A stretch of DNA of 64,000 nucleotides from Bradyrhizobium sp. ISRA430 (lineage in GTDB: Bacteria; Pseudomonadota; Alphaproteobacteria; Rhizobiales; Xanthobacteraceae): contig NZ_CP094516.1 of NCBI RefSeq assembly GCF_029909975.1, forward strand, positions 5,642,001-5,706,000. Reading direction: 5' to 3'. Position numbers and translations under genes: made by a program. Of the stretch, positions 40,710 to 52,074 are shown in pieces (within the stretch, counting starts at the first letter, position 1; every line of letters starts with the position of its first letter). Under the pieces are notes generated by a model that saw nothing but the letters and a program-made list of their open reading frames with translations, was not told where the DNA came from and did not search any database.

Positions 40710-42065
40710 TCAGTTCGCCGCTTTGGGCTTGTCGGCCGCGGCCTTGTCGCCGCCCGGAGCCGGCGCCGCCGAAGCGCTGTTCTTGATGCCGTGCAGGAGG
40801 TCGTCGGCCATCTTCAGCGCCTTGTCATCCTTGGCGTCCGGCGGGACGTAGGACTGCGAGCCGGTCTTCTCGTCGCCGTCGTTCTTCAGGTGCCCGCGCA
40901 GCGAGGCCTCGCCCTTGGTGTCGGTGCGCGACTTCAGCTCATCCGGCACGTCCTGCAGCACCTCGATGTCGGGCACGATGCCCTTGGCCTGGATCGACTT
41001 GCCCGACGGCGTGTAGTAGCGCGCCGTGGTCAGCCGCAGCGCGCCGTTGCCCGAGCCGAGCGGGATGATGGTCTGCACCGAGCCCTTGCCGAAGGAGCGC
41101 GTGCCTACGATGGTCGCGCGCTTGTGGTCCTGCAGCGCACCGGCGACGATTTCCGAGGCCGAGGCCGAGCCGCCGTTGATCAGCACGATCACCGGCTTGC
41201 CCTTGGTCAGGTCGCCCGCATGGGCGGTACGGCGCTGGGTCTCCTCGGCATTGCGGCCGCGGGTCGACACGATCTCGCCCTTCTCCAGGAAGGAGTCGGA
41301 GACGGTGACGGCTTCTTCCAAAAGGCCGCCCGGATTGTTGCGCAGGTCGATGATGAAGCCCTTCAGCTTGTCGCCGATCTGGTTGGAGAGGTTCGCAACC
41401 TCCTTCTTCAGACCTTCGGTGGTCTGCTCGTTGAAGGTGGTGATGCGGATATAGGCGATGTCGTCGGCCTCGACGCGCGCACGCACCGAGCGGACGCGAA
41501 TGTTGTCGCGCACCAGCGTGACGTCGATCGGATTGTCCTGGCCCTTGCGGATGATCTTGAGCTTGATCTTGGTGTTGACGGGACCGCGCATCTTCTCGAC
41601 CGCCTGGTTCAGGGTCAGTCCCTGTACCGCCTCGTCGTCGAGATTGGTGATGATGTCGTTGGCCATGATGCCGGCGCGCGAAGCCGGGGTGTCGTCGATC
41701 GGCGAGACCACCTTGATCAGGCCGTCCTCCATGGTGACCTCGATGCCGAGGCCGCCAAACTCGCCACGGGTCTGCACCTGCATGTCGCGGAAGCTCTTGG
41801 CGTCCATGTAGCTCGAATGCGGATCGAGGCCGGTGAGCATGCCGCTGATGGCGGACTCGATCAGCTTGGTGTCGTCGGGCTTCTCGACATAGTCGGAGCG
41901 CACGCGCTCGAAGACGTCACCGAACAAATTGAGCTGGCGATAGGTGTCCGCGGTTGCGGCCCGTGCGCTCGAGCCCATGAACACCGCGCGCGGCTGGGTC
42001 ACGAACAGCGTCAGCGCCGCACCGGTGGCCGCGCTGAGAAGAATTACTGAAGTCTTGCGCATCAT
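40710..42065 (-). CDS. ctpA: Carboxy-terminal processing protease, S41 family
   Basis: A 451-residue exported protease. Signal or anchor segment (residues 5-25), PDZ domain (about residues 95-180, including GGLGIEVTMEDGLIKVVSPI), and S41 catalytic domain with S302 in NGGSASASEI and K327 in SFGKGSVQ. CtpA-type enzymes trim periplasmic proteins, including peptidoglycan hydrolases. Its ATG overlaps the stop of the upstream EnvC-like gene (ATGA), so it is coupled to a hydrolase activator. The Lys/Ala/Pro tail is low complexity. Confidence 0.95.
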   Translation of the reverse strand: MMRKTSVILLSAATGAALTLFVTQPRAVFMGSSARAATADTYRQLNLFGDVFERVRSDYVEKPDDTKLIESAISGMLTGLDPHSSYMDAKSFRDMQVQTRGEFGGLGIEVTMEDGLIKVVSPIDDTPASRAGIMANDIITNLDDEAVQGLTLNQAVEKMRGPVNTKIKLKIIRKGQDNPIDVTLVRDNIRVRSVRARVEADDIAYIRITTFNEQTTEGLKKEVANLSNQIGDKLKGFIIDLRNNPGGLLEEAVTVSDSFLEKGEIVSTRGRNAEETQRRTAHAGDLTKGKPVIVLINGGSASASEIVAGALQDHKRATIVGTRSFGKGSVQTIIPLGSGNGALRLTTARYYTPSGKSIQAKGIVPDIEVLQDVPDELKSRTDTKGEASLRGHLKNDGDEKTGSQSYVPPDAKDDKALKMADDLLHGIKNSASAAPAPGGDKAAADKPKAAN

Positions 42066-43372
42066 CCGCGAACCTTCTCGCCTTCATTTGCGGCCCACCA
42101 TGGGCCTGGATCGATTGGAGTGCCGTCTTTGCGGAACTCGACATACAGCACAGGTTGACTCGCGTTAGTGGCGAGAATGGAGGCGACTTGGGATGTCGAC
42201 CCCATGGTCGCGACCGGCTCCCCCGTGAGCACAAACTGTCCGATGTTGACCGAAATGCGCTCCATCCCGGCGATCAGGACATGATACCCGCCCCCGGCAT
42301 TGAGGATCAAGAGTTGTCCATAGCTGCGGAAGGGGCCGGCATAGACCACCCAGCCGTCACACGGCGTCGTGACCTGGGAGCCGGGCCGGGTCGCCAACGA
42401 AATGCCCTTTTGCACGCCGCCGACACCGTCGGAACCGCCAAAGTCCCTGATCTTGTTACCGTTAACCGGTAAAGGCAGCAGGCCTTTGGCCGAAGCGAAG
42501 GCGATTGCCGGGCTCGTCCGGGAACGGTCCTTGAAAGCGGCCGGACCGGACTTGGCGCTGGCGGCCGCCGCGGCCTGCTTTGCGGCCTCAGCCGCCTTGG
42601 CGGCGCTTTGCAGGTCCTGCTCCATCTTGGCGATGAGGCCCTGGAGATCACCCACCTGCCTGGACAGTGCGATGGCGCGCGTCTTTTCGGCGTCGAAGTC
42701 CTTTTCCCGCGACGCCTGCTGGCGCTGCCGTTCGTCGACCAGGGCCGTGAGCCGGGTCTGGTCGTTGCGGATCTTGTCGCGGTCGACGGCGAGCTGATCG
42801 CGCTCGGTGGCGATGGCCTTGCGCAGATTGACGAGCTCGCCGAGTTCGCCTGCGAGTCTTTCGGCGCGGCCGCGCAATTCCGGCACCACCGCTCCGAGCA
42901 GCATGGCGGTGCGCAGTGATTGCAGCGCATCTTCGGGGCGGACCAAGAGCGCAGGCGGCGTGCGCCGGCCGGCGCGTTGCAGTGCGGCCAATACCTCGAC
43001 GATGTCGGCGCGGCGCGAATCGAGCGAGGCGCGCATCTCCTGCTCGCGGCCGTTCAGGTTTTGCAACCGTGCCTCGGCCTCGTCGATCTTGGTCTCGATC
43101 GTGCGCACATTGGCGGCGGTATCGATCAACTGCTGATTGAGCTGCGTGCGATCCTGGCCAAGGGCGGTGATCTCGGCCTTGAGCTTGGCCTGAGCCTCCT
43201 CGGCACTTTTCTGCTGCGCGCGGGCGGCTTCCAGCTCCTGCTCGCGCTGCTTGATCGTGTCTGACGAGAGGGCCGCGGCCTGCGGTGCCGGCGTCGCCGT
43301 CTGGGCTTGCGCGAGGCTTGCGCCGGCGAAGCTCGCGATCAGCAACACAGTGAGGCTCGGCGCGCGCTGCAT
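42062..43372 (-). CDS. EnvC-like murein hydrolase activator (degenerate LytM/M23 domain)
   Basis: A 436-residue exported protein: signal peptide to about residue 23 (AQAQ), two long coiled-coil segments (about residues 38-120 and 165-270), then an M23/LytM domain (about 300-425). The zinc-ligand positions are lost: the usual HxxxD is QKGIS (Q321, S325) and the HxH near the end is VLY (about 408-410). Loss of catalysis with coiled coils is the EnvC pattern, so it probably activates an amidase rather than cutting peptidoglycan. It is coupled to ctpA. Confidence 0.9.
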   Translation of the reverse strand: MQRAPSLTVLLIASFAGASLAQAQTATPAPQAAALSSDTIKQREQELEAARAQQKSAEEAQAKLKAEITALGQDRTQLNQQLIDTAANVRTIETKIDEAEARLQNLNGREQEMRASLDSRRADIVEVLAALQRAGRRTPPALLVRPEDALQSLRTAMLLGAVVPELRGRAERLAGELGELVNLRKAIATERDQLAVDRDKIRNDQTRLTALVDERQRQQASREKDFDAEKTRAIALSRQVGDLQGLIAKMEQDLQSAAKAAEAAKQAAAAASAKSGPAAFKDRSRTSPAIAFASAKGLLPLPVNGNKIRDFGGSDGVGGVQKGISLATRPGSQVTTPCDGWVVYAGPFRSYGQLLILNAGGGYHVLIAGMERISVNIGQFVLTGEPVATMGSTSQVASILATNASQPVLYVEFRKDGTPIDPGPWWAANEGEKVRG

Positions 43373-43403
43373 CAGTCTAGGAATCGTTTCGTCCGGGCGC
43401 GGA

Positions 43404-43886
43404 TCACGCGCGGTGATAGGGATGGCCGGCCAGGATGGTTGCGGCCCGATAAAGCTGTTCCAGAATCATGATGCGGACCATTTGATGCGGCCAGGTCGCC
43501 GAGCCGAATGCGATCGCGAGCTTGGCCTTACGGCGCAATTCGGGCGAAAGTCCGTCCGCCCCTCCGATCACGAAGACAGTATGAGCGGCGCCCTCGTCGC
43601 GCCAGCGCCCGAGATTCCGCGCGAATACGGTGGACTCGAGATTTTGGCCGCGCTCGTCCAGCGCCACCAGGATCGACTTGTCCGGAATGTGCGCTGCGAT
43701 CGCCGCGGCCTCTTCCGCCATTCGCGTCGCCGCATCGCGCGCGCGGCTTTCGGAAATTTCGTGGACGGTGAGCTCGCGAAAACCGAGCTTGCGGCCGACC
43801 TCGTCGAACCGCTCGAAATAGCGGTCCGCAAGTTCCCGCTCGGGGCCCTGCTTCAACCGGCCCACCGCAATGACAGCAACACGCAT
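43404..43886 (-). CDS. rlmH: 23S rRNA pseudouridine(1915)-N3-methyltransferase RlmH
   Basis: A 160-residue SPOUT methyltransferase, the normal size of RlmH. The C-terminal knot is visible: VFVIGGADGLSPELRRKA for SAM binding and SATWPHQMVRIMILEQLYRA at the end. It methylates pseudouridine 1915 in helix 69 of 23S rRNA on the assembled 70S ribosome. It lies between rsfS and the envC-like gene, all on the minus strand. Confidence 0.97.
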   Translation of the reverse strand: MRVAVIAVGRLKQGPERELADRYFERFDEVGRKLGFRELTVHEISESRARDAATRMAEEAAAIAAHIPDKSILVALDERGQNLESTVFARNLGRWRDEGAAHTVFVIGGADGLSPELRRKAKLAIAFGSATWPHQMVRIMILEQLYRAATILAGHPYHRA

Positions 43887-43986
43887 GACGTCTTCTAGCA
43901 GCCGCGTTTTCAGACCGCGCGCGCACCACGCGCGCGCACGACGCTAGCATGCGCGTCAGCCGATTCGAAATCGGCTCTTTAAGCCT

Positions 43987-44409
43987 CTAGATCGCCTTCG
44001 CCGCCCCAGGGCCCTGCGTGTACAATCTCTCGAGATTGTAGAACTCACGGACCTCGGGTCTGAACACGTGCACGATCACATCGCCGGAATCGATCAGCAC
44101 CCAGTCGCAATTGGGCAAGCCCTCGACATGGATGTTCCTGATGCCGTTTTCCTTGAGGCCCTTCGTGACGTTGTCCGCGATCGCGCCAACGTGCCGGTTG
44201 ACCCGGCCGGTGGTGACGATCATGTAGTCGGAGTACGTCGATTTGCCGCGAAGGTCGATGGTGACCGTCTCTTCCGCCTTCATATCCTCGAGGCGGGAGA
44301 GGATCAGGCTCAGCGTCTTGTCGGCGTCGGGTTGCGCCTTCAAGGCCGCAGCTTTGGTCGATGTTTTACGCGTCGGTTTCGCTACCTTGGGTAAAACAGA
44401 CTTGGACAA
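43987..44409 (-). CDS. rsfS: Ribosomal silencing factor RsfS
   Basis: A 140-residue protein. The RsfS/Iojap domain covers about residues 30-135: LEDMKAEETVTIDLRGKSTYSDYMIVTTGR, HVEGLPNCDWVLIDSGDVIVHVF and REFYNLERLY. In the family it binds L14 and blocks subunit joining when nutrients are scarce. The first 30 residues are a basic extension. The start is a TTG at 44409; no better start is visible, so the extension is uncertain. It lies between nadD and rlmH. Confidence 0.94.
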   Translation of the reverse strand: MSKSVLPKVAKPTRKTSTKAAALKAQPDADKTLSLILSRLEDMKAEETVTIDLRGKSTYSDYMIVTTGRVNRHVGAIADNVTKGLKENGIRNIHVEGLPNCDWVLIDSGDVIVHVFRPEVREFYNLERLYTQGPGAAKAI

Positions 44410-44549
44410 TACAGACGTGGCCAGGGACCATTCCTTTCACTGTATCGCGAACGCCGAATCCGACGCTCACCGGTTACACTACATCATGTGGGGTTAAGGG
44501 TTTCAATATGCCAGAGAGCCCTACCTGCACACTCCGTTCCAACTGTGTC

Positions 44550-45194
44550 TCACTTCGTACCTTTCCAGCTTCCGTCCGGGTTCCGCAGGCCGGTTGAGGA
44601 CAGGCTCAGTTTCAACCCAGTGAGGAAGACCCAGGCCGGCGCCGGCCGATCTGCGAGCAATGCGGCCTCTGCCTCGGGCACGCGATAGCGCGCAAGCGCC
44701 TGGGCGGCGGGCGAAGCGAGGGCGCGAAAGCTCTGCGGCGGGCGATCGATGACTGCCATCGGCACCTGGGCGGCGATGCGCCGCCAGTCCTGCCAACGAT
44801 GGAATTGAGCGAGATTGTCGGCGCCCATGATCCAGACGAAGCGCAAGCCGCTGAGGCGGCGGCGCAAGGTGTTGATCGTGTCGATAGTGTAGCGCGTACG
44901 GATGACGGTTTCGAGACAGCTCACCTCGATCCGCGGATCGCTCGCGACATCGCGTGCCGCCTGCATGCGCGCGCCGAGCTCATGCAGCGTGCCGTTCTCC
45001 TTGAGCGGATTGCCGGGCGTCACCAGCCACCACACGCGATCGAGCTGCAGGCGCTTGATCGCGAATTGGCTGATGGCGCGATGGGCCTGATGCGGCGGAT
45101 TGAACGAGCCGCCGAGCAGGCCGATGCGCATGCCCTGCGTGTGGGGCGGGATCGCTTGCGCCAGGAAACGCGGCACGACGAATTTGTTGCTCAA
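44550..45194 (-). CDS. nadD: Nicotinate-nucleotide adenylyltransferase
   Basis: A 214-residue enzyme with the nucleotidyltransferase motif [14 protein letters not shown] and C-terminal ISSTGLR-like sequence [12 protein letters not shown]. It makes nicotinate adenine dinucleotide in NAD synthesis. The longest frame starts at a TTG (45194), 18 bp after proA; MRIGLLGG at 45131 is an alternative start giving 193 residues. It is followed by rsfS, the standard order. Confidence 0.95.
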   Translation of the reverse strand: MSNKFVVPRFLAQAIPPHTQGMRIGLLGGSFNPPHQAHRAISQFAIKRLQLDRVWWLVTPGNPLKENGTLHELGARMQAARDVASDPRIEVSCLETVIRTRYTIDTINTLRRRLSGLRFVWIMGADNLAQFHRWQDWRRIAAQVPMAVIDRPPQSFRALASPAAQALARYRVPEAEAALLADRPAPAWVFLTGLKLSLSSTGLRNPDGSWKGTK

Positions 45195-45212
45195 TGCCCG
45201 CGCCTCGCGACG

Positions 45213-46508
45213 TTACGGCCGCGTCTGCCCGGTGCCGTGGACCCGATATTTGAAGCTCGTCAACTGCTCGGCGCCGACCGGGCCGCGGGCGTGAAAGCGG
45301 CCGGTGGCGATGCCGATCTCTGCGCCGAAGCCGAACTCGCCGCCATCGGCAAACTGTGTCGAGGCGTTGTGCAGCACGATCGCGGAGTCGACCTCGCTCA
45401 AAAATTTCGTCGCGGCCGCCTCATCCTGGCCCACGATCGCATCGGTGTGATGCGAGCCGTGGTTCTGGATGTGCGCGATCGCGCCGTCGACGCCGTCGAC
45501 CACTTTCGCTGCAATGATCGCGTCGAGATATTCGGTGTCCCAATCATCCTCGCTCGCAGGTTTTACGCGCGCGTCGATCTTTTGCACGGTATCGTCGCCG
45601 CGCACTTCGCAGCCGGCGTCGATCAGCATCTCCACCAGCGGCTTCAGGCTCTTTGCGGCGCCCGCGCGGTCGACCAGCAGCGTCTCGGCCGCGCCGCAGA
45701 CGCCGGTGCGCCGCATCTTGGCGTTGAGCACGATCGACTTCGCCATGGCGAGATCGGCGCTGACGTCGATGTAGACGTGATTGACGCCTTCGAGATGCGC
45801 GAACACCGGCACGCGCGCTTCCGCTTCGACGCGCGCGACGAGGCTCTTTCCCCCGCGCGGCACGATCACGTCGATCGCACCGTTCAGTCCGGACAGCATC
45901 ATGCCGACCGCCGCGCGGTCACGCGTCGGCACCAGCGTGATCGCGGCTTCCGGCAGACCCGCTTCGCGCAGGCCCTGCACCATGCATTCATGGATCGCGC
46001 GGCAGGAGCGGAAGCTGTCGGAACCGCCACGCAGGATCACAGCATTGCCCGACTTCAGGCACAGCACGCCGGCATCAGCGGCGACATTGGGCCGGCTCTC
46101 GAAGATCACACCGACGACGCCGAGCGGCACGCGCACACGCTCGATGGTCATGCCGTTCGGCCGCCGCCAGCTTTCGGTGACGACGCCGACCGGATCGGCG
46201 ATGTCGCGCACGATGGCGATGCCGTCGGCCATGCCGTCGACGCGCGACTGCGTCAGCGTCAGGCGGTCGATGAAAGAGGAGGTCATATTGCCGGACGCGC
46301 GGGCCTCCGCGACGTCCTCGGCATTGGCGGCGAGAATGGCCGCCGCGTTGTTGCGGACCGCCCGTTCCATGGCTTCCAGCGCCCGGTTCTTCTGCTCCGG
46401 CGGCGCCAACGCCAGCACGCGCGCGGCCGCACGGGCTTTGGCGGCGAGATCGGACATCAGCGCCTGGAGATCGGCGTTGCCGTCGAGGGCTTTGAGGGGA
46501 GCGGCCAT
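45213..46508 (-). CDS. proA: Glutamate-5-semialdehyde dehydrogenase (gamma-glutamyl phosphate reductase)
   Basis: A 431-residue ProA. The catalytic cysteine lies in [33 protein letters not shown] and [15 protein letters not shown] are family signatures. It reduces gamma-glutamyl phosphate with NADPH, the second step of proline synthesis. It lies downstream of proB but is separated from it by a 278-bp gap with a repeat. Confidence 0.97.
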   Translation of the reverse strand: MAAPLKALDGNADLQALMSDLAAKARAAARVLALAPPEQKNRALEAMERAVRNNAAAILAANAEDVAEARASGNMTSSFIDRLTLTQSRVDGMADGIAIVRDIADPVGVVTESWRRPNGMTIERVRVPLGVVGVIFESRPNVAADAGVLCLKSGNAVILRGGSDSFRSCRAIHECMVQGLREAGLPEAAITLVPTRDRAAVGMMLSGLNGAIDVIVPRGGKSLVARVEAEARVPVFAHLEGVNHVYIDVSADLAMAKSIVLNAKMRRTGVCGAAETLLVDRAGAAKSLKPLVEMLIDAGCEVRGDDTVQKIDARVKPASEDDWDTEYLDAIIAAKVVDGVDGAIAHIQNHGSHHTDAIVGQDEAAATKFLSEVDSAIVLHNASTQFADGGEFGFGAEIGIATGRFHARGPVGAEQLTSFKYRVHGTGQTRP

Positions 46509-46629
46509 GGCGGTTCAACCTTCTGCTAAGGGCGTGTCCTAGCACGGAAATCCCGCGGCTGCGAAGCGCGAGGAGGGTATGGCTGGGCTCCGATTGGTGG
46601 GCCTGGGCTCGGCCAATGGCCCAGTTCTC

Positions 46630-46774
46630 GTCATGGCCGGGCATGACCCGGCCATCCATGCCTTCCTTGCGACGTCATGCCAGGGCGATGCGAAGCATCG
46701 AACCCGGAATCTCGAGCTTCCCCGAAGCGCAATTGCGCTCGGAGGTCTGGTCCTTCGGACCATCCCGGAATGAC
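46630..46774. repeat. Palindromic element between proA and proB with inner GCGCAATTGCGC
   Basis: About 145 bp, left end GTCATGGCCGGGCATGAC and right end CATCCCGGAATGAC. It looks composite: the first 18 bp form a small fold-back of their own. The inner palindrome AGCGCAATTGCGCT is at 46726-46739. It fills most of the proB-proA gap (46509-46786). Confidence 0.8.
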
Positions 46775-46786
46775 GGAGCTGCGGGC

Positions 46787-47908
46787 CTACCCGCCCACCA
46801 CCAGGTCATCGCGGTGGATCATCTCCGAGCGGCCGCTGATGCCGAGGATCGTCATCACGTCCGGGGACGAGCGCCCCTTGATCCGTTCGGCATCTTCGGC
46901 GTCGTAGGCGATCAGGCCGCGGCCGACTTCGCTGGCGTCGGGGCCGCGCACGATCACCGCGTCGCCGCGGGCGAACTGGCCCTCGACCTTGATCACGCCG
47001 GCCGGCAGCAGGCTGGCGCCGGCGCGCAGCGCCGCGACCGCGCCGGCGTCGATGGTCAGCGTGCCCTTCGGCTCCAGCGAGCCCGCGATCCAGCGCTTGC
47101 GCGAGGTGATGGGGTTGGCTGGGGTCAGGAACCAGGTGCAGCGGCCGCCATCGGCGATCGCCTGCAACGGATGCTCGATCTTGCCCGAGGCGATCAGCAT
47201 GTGCGTGCCGCCTGTGGTCGCGATCTTGGCCGCCTCGACCTTGGTCCGCATGCCACCGCGCGACAATTCCGATTCGGCGTCACCGGCCACCGCCTCGATC
47301 TCCGAGGAGATGCTCTCAACCACGGGGATGAGCTTTGCGTTCGAATTGTTCTTCGGCGGGGCATCGTAAAGCCCATCGATGTCGGAGAGCAGCACGAGCA
47401 GGTCCGCGCTTGCCATGGTGGCGACGCGCGCGGCGAGGCGGTCATTGTCGCCATAGCGGATCTCGTTGGTGGCGACCGTATCGTTCTCGTTGATCACGGG
47501 GATGGCGCGCCACTCCAGGAGCTTACCGATGGTGGAGCGTGCATTGAGATAGCGACGGCGCTCCTCGGTATCCTGCAGTGTCACCAGAATCTGGCCGGCA
47601 CCGATGCCGTGCGCGCCGAGCACCTCGGACCAGATGCGGGCGAGCGCAATCTGGCCAACGGCGGCTGCCGCCTGGCTCTCCTCAAGCTTCAGCGGGCCGC
47701 GCGGCAGTTTCAGCCGGCTGCGGCCGAGCGCGATCGAGCCGGATGAGACGACGAGGACGTCGCGGCCCTCGTGGTGCAGCTTGGCCATGTCGTCGGCGAG
47801 CGCGGCCAGCCAGGTTGCGCGTACCTCGCCCCTGTCGGAATCGACCAGCAGCGCGGAGCCGACCTTGACGACGATGCGGCGGAATTGACTGAGTTGCGGG
47901 CTGGCCAT
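46787..47908 (-). CDS. proB: Glutamate 5-kinase
   Basis: A 373-residue enzyme: an amino-acid kinase domain ([47 protein letters not shown]) plus a C-terminal PUA domain ([25 protein letters not shown]). It phosphorylates glutamate in proline synthesis and is usually feedback-inhibited by proline. The ATG at 47908 gives the family start; the frame continues upstream without similarity. In related genomes obgE usually lies just upstream; here two other genes intervene. Confidence 0.97.
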   Translation of the reverse strand: MASPQLSQFRRIVVKVGSALLVDSDRGEVRATWLAALADDMAKLHHEGRDVLVVSSGSIALGRSRLKLPRGPLKLEESQAAAAVGQIALARIWSEVLGAHGIGAGQILVTLQDTEERRRYLNARSTIGKLLEWRAIPVINENDTVATNEIRYGDNDRLAARVATMASADLLVLLSDIDGLYDAPPKNNSNAKLIPVVESISSEIEAVAGDAESELSRGGMRTKVEAAKIATTGGTHMLIASGKIEHPLQAIADGGRCTWFLTPANPITSRKRWIAGSLEPKGTLTIDAGAVAALRAGASLLPAGVIKVEGQFARGDAVIVRGPDASEVGRGLIAYDAEDAERIKGRSSPDVMTILGISGRSEMIHRDDLVVGG

Positions 47909-48099
47909 GGCGCGTGCGACGAATAGCTCGGGAATGATAACGGCGGACCAAAAAGCCGGCGCCGATGAGGCCTGCTTTTGCAGCAGGACGATGGCCGGCG
48001 CAAGGCGGCCGGCACGGTCAACGGCACCATTGTCGGCCTTGCCGGGCGCCGGGCAGGCTCTAATGCCGCCAACCACAACGAGCCAAAAGGGGGAAACGA

Positions 48100-49065
48100 A
48101 TGGATCGCCGCAAGTTCATGGCCGGATGTCTCGGACTGCCGCTGCTGGCGCAGGCGGGGGCCACGCAAGCCCAGGCCGGGCTGACCAAGATCATCTTCCC
48201 GTTCGCGGCAGGCGCGGGCGGCGACACGCTGTGCCGGCTGGTTGCGCAGGAAATGGCCCCAGTGCTGCAACGGACCATCGTGGTCGAGAACCGCACCGGC
48301 GGCGACGGCCTGATCGGCATCAAGGCGGTGAAGGGCGCGAGCGCCGACGGCAGCATGGTGCTGGTGACCACCGGCCCCACCATGTACCTGCTGCCGATGG
48401 TGGAGACGACGCCGAGCTTCGACACGGCGAGGGATTTCATGCCGGTGTCGCTGCTGGCCCGGTTCGAATTCGCGCTCGTGATCGGCCCGGCCATCGCCGC
48501 CAAGGATTTTGGGGAATTCGTCGCCTGGCTGAAGGCGCATCCCGACAAAGCGACATTTGGCGTGCCGAGCAACGGCACGATCCCGCATTTCATGGGCTCG
48601 AAGCTCGAGAAGGACCTCGGCATTCCCCTGAGCCGTGTGCCCTATCGCGGCAGCGCGCCGATTCTCAACGATCTCATCGGCGGCCATATGCCGTTCGGCA
48701 TCACGACGCTGGCCGATGCCTTGCCGCAGCACCGCGCCAAGGGCGTGACGATCCTCGCTGTGTCGAGTGCGGCGCGGTCGCCGTTCGCGCCTGATGTCCC
48801 GACGCTGAAGGAGAGCGGCATCGATCTCGTCGCGGACGCCTGGTACGGCATGTGGCTTCCCGCTGGCAGCCCGCCGGAGTTCGCAAGCAAGCTCAGCGCA
48901 GCCGCGGGTGCCGCACTTGCCAAGCCCGAGGTGAAGGAGAGGCTCACTGCGATCGGTCTGATTCCGGTTGGCAGCACGGCGGACGGGTTGGCTCAAGAGC
49001 TCGCCGCGAATACCGCGTTCTGGCAACCGATCGTGAAGGCGACGGGATACAAGATCGAGAATTGA
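48100..49065 (+). CDS. Tripartite tricarboxylate transporter (Bug/TctC family) substrate-binding protein
   Basis: A 321-residue periplasmic binding protein with a signal peptide ([20 protein letters not shown], cleavage near TQAQA). [44 protein letters not shown] and [14 protein letters not shown] are TctC/Bug signatures. Such proteins bind carboxylates or other small organic ligands. No TctA/TctB membrane genes are near, so it is an orphan receptor. It is divergent from proB and convergent with the sulfatase. Confidence 0.92.
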   Translation: MDRRKFMAGCLGLPLLAQAGATQAQAGLTKIIFPFAAGAGGDTLCRLVAQEMAPVLQRTIVVENRTGGDGLIGIKAVKGASADGSMVLVTTGPTMYLLPMVETTPSFDTARDFMPVSLLARFEFALVIGPAIAAKDFGEFVAWLKAHPDKATFGVPSNGTIPHFMGSKLEKDLGIPLSRVPYRGSAPILNDLIGGHMPFGITTLADALPQHRAKGVTILAVSSAARSPFAPDVPTLKESGIDLVADAWYGMWLPAGSPPEFASKLSAAAGAALAKPEVKERLTAIGLIPVGSTADGLAQELAANTAFWQPIVKATGYKIEN

Positions 49066-49078
49066 GGCGCTGCTCTTT

Positions 49079-49224
49079 CCCTCTCCCCGTTCTTACGGGG
49101 AGAGGGTCGGGGTGAGGGGCTGCTTCCGCAAACACAGTGAGAGTTGGATTCGCGGGGGCTCCCCCTCACCCGGATCGCATCTTTCGATGCGATCCGGCCT
49201 CTCCCCGCAAGCGGGGAGAGGCGA
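49079..49224. repeat. Pair of CTCTCCCCG palindromes
   Basis: Two fold-backs, CTCTCCCCGTTCTTACGGGGAGAG at its left and CTCTCCCCGCAAGCGGGGAGAG at its right, with GGTGAGGGGC / CCCCCTCACC between them also complementary. It lies in the gap of the convergent receptor and sulfatase genes and may act as a two-way terminator. Confidence 0.75.
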
Positions 49225-49232
49225 GGAAAGAC

Positions 49233-50867
49233 TCACATCTTCGCGCGCTGCTCGATTCCGTCGCGGATCGCGGCGAGCTCTTTCTCGTCCCAGATGCCGA
49301 TCAGAATGCCGCCCTTCACCTGGAGCTGGTTGTCGGCGTAGGCCGCGATCTTCTCGCGGGGGGTGGTGATGTGATCGTTGGGATGCAGCGCCCAGTCGAA
49401 CAGCTCCGCCTGGAGCCGCGCGATGATGCCGGCGCATTCGCCATCGTCGCCGCGATCGACGAATTCCTGCGGGTCGGTTTCGAGGTCATACAGCATCGGG
49501 CGGAAGCCGGAGGCGTGGATGTATTTCCAGCGGCCGTCGAAGACCATGAACAGGCGGCAACGCTCGATCGGCTGGTTCAATTTCAGCCGCACATCCTGCA
49601 TGGCATAGTCGTATTCGGAGAATGCCACCTTGCGCCAGTCTGACGGCCTCTCGCCGCGCAGCAGCGGCAGCAGCGAGCGCCCTTCCAGGATATGCGCCGG
49701 CACCTTGCCGCCGAAATAATCGACGAAGGTCGGTGCAAGGTCGATGGCCTCGACCAGCGCATCGCTGCGTGTGCCGCGCGTGGCGTCTGCCTCCTTCGAC
49801 GGATCGATGATGATCAGCGGAATCTTCGCCGACTGTTCATGGAACAGGTCCTTCTCGCCCATCCAGTGATCGCCAAGATAATCGCCATGATCGGAGGTGA
49901 ACACGATCATGGTCGTGTCCAGCAGGCCGTGCTCCTCCAGAAACTTCATCAGCACGCCCATCTGGTCGTCGATCTGGGTGATCATGCCCATATAGGTCGG
50001 GATCACCTTCTCGCGGGCGTCGTCGCGCGCCATGTTGCGGGAGTAGCGCATGTCCATGTAGGCGCCGAACACCGGATGCGGGTTCTGCCGCTCGCGTTCG
50101 GAGCGGATCACCGGAATCATGTCCGCCGTCGAATACATGCTGGCATAGGGTTCGGGCGCGATATAGGGCCAGTGCGGCTTGATGTAGGACAGATGCAGGC
50201 ACCACGGCCGTCCGTCGGTCTCGGCCTCGCTGATGAAATCCATCGCGCGCCGCGTCATATAGGGCGTCTCGGAATGTTCCTCCGGCACGCGCGCGGCCTT
50301 GTCGGCGTGCACCAGCAGCCAGCCATTCTGCAAGGCGCCGTCATCACCCGCGCCGGAATTGGCCCAGTGCTCCCAGGGATTCGTCGCCTCAAATCCCTGC
50401 CGGCGCAGATATTCGTCGTATTTCGGTCTCGGGCGTCCCGTGGGGTGCAGGCCGTCGTCGCGCTCATAGGGCTCGAAGCCGCATTCGGCGACATGGACGC
50501 CGATGATCGACTCCGGGGGGATGCCGAGCATCTTCATGCCTTCGAGGTCGGGCGCCATGTGGGTCTTGCCGACCAGCACGTTGCGCACGCCGATCCTGTT
50601 GAGGTGGTCGCCGAGGGTGGGCTCACCGACGCGCAGCGGCCAGCCGTTCCAGTGCGAGCCGTGCGAGCGCATGTAGCGTCCGGTGTAGAACGACATCCGC
50701 GACGGGCCGCAGATCGGCGACTGCACATAGGCATTGGTGAAGAGCACGCCGCGCTTGGCCATGGCGTCGATGTTGGGCGTCTTCAGCGAGGGATGGCCGG
50801 TGCAGCCGAGATAGTCGTAGCGAAGCTGGTCGCACATGATCCAGAGAACGTTTTTCGCGCGCGCCAT
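49233..50867 (-). CDS. Sulfatase / phosphonate monoester hydrolase family enzyme
   Basis: A 544-residue alkaline-phosphatase-superfamily enzyme. The CXPXR formylglycine motif is CGPSR (C53-R57) in QSPICGPSRMSFYTG. Metal ligands are likely in WIMCDQ at the start and in FTSDHGDYLGDHWMGEK. C53 would need conversion by a formylglycine-generating enzyme. No signal peptide is seen, suggesting a cytoplasmic enzyme, as for phosphonate monoester hydrolases. The substrate is unknown. It is convergent with the transporter receptor gene. Confidence 0.88.
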   Translation of the reverse strand: MARAKNVLWIMCDQLRYDYLGCTGHPSLKTPNIDAMAKRGVLFTNAYVQSPICGPSRMSFYTGRYMRSHGSHWNGWPLRVGEPTLGDHLNRIGVRNVLVGKTHMAPDLEGMKMLGIPPESIIGVHVAECGFEPYERDDGLHPTGRPRPKYDEYLRRQGFEATNPWEHWANSGAGDDGALQNGWLLVHADKAARVPEEHSETPYMTRRAMDFISEAETDGRPWCLHLSYIKPHWPYIAPEPYASMYSTADMIPVIRSERERQNPHPVFGAYMDMRYSRNMARDDAREKVIPTYMGMITQIDDQMGVLMKFLEEHGLLDTTMIVFTSDHGDYLGDHWMGEKDLFHEQSAKIPLIIIDPSKEADATRGTRSDALVEAIDLAPTFVDYFGGKVPAHILEGRSLLPLLRGERPSDWRKVAFSEYDYAMQDVRLKLNQPIERCRLFMVFDGRWKYIHASGFRPMLYDLETDPQEFVDRGDDGECAGIIARLQAELFDWALHPNDHITTPREKIAAYADNQLQVKGGILIGIWDEKELAAIRDGIEQRAKM

Positions 50868-50936
50868 GCTTCGCCCCTGCTTTTCTTGATTGTTTGATGC
50901 TGCGCTATCGCGCCAGCGAAGACAAGCGGGCCGGAC

Positions 50937-51992
<1,056 letters not shown>

Positions 51993-52074
51993 TCATAGGT
52001 AGGCCAGCCGGACACGCCCGGCAACCCGAACTTGCCCGTGAATCGGCCGAAATTCCGCGATTTTCGTCCCGTGC

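Noticed and set aside
42062..43372. Active M23 metallopeptidase
   Set aside because: The zinc-ligand positions are replaced (Q321, S325, and V and Y in the last HxH), so it is described as an activator.
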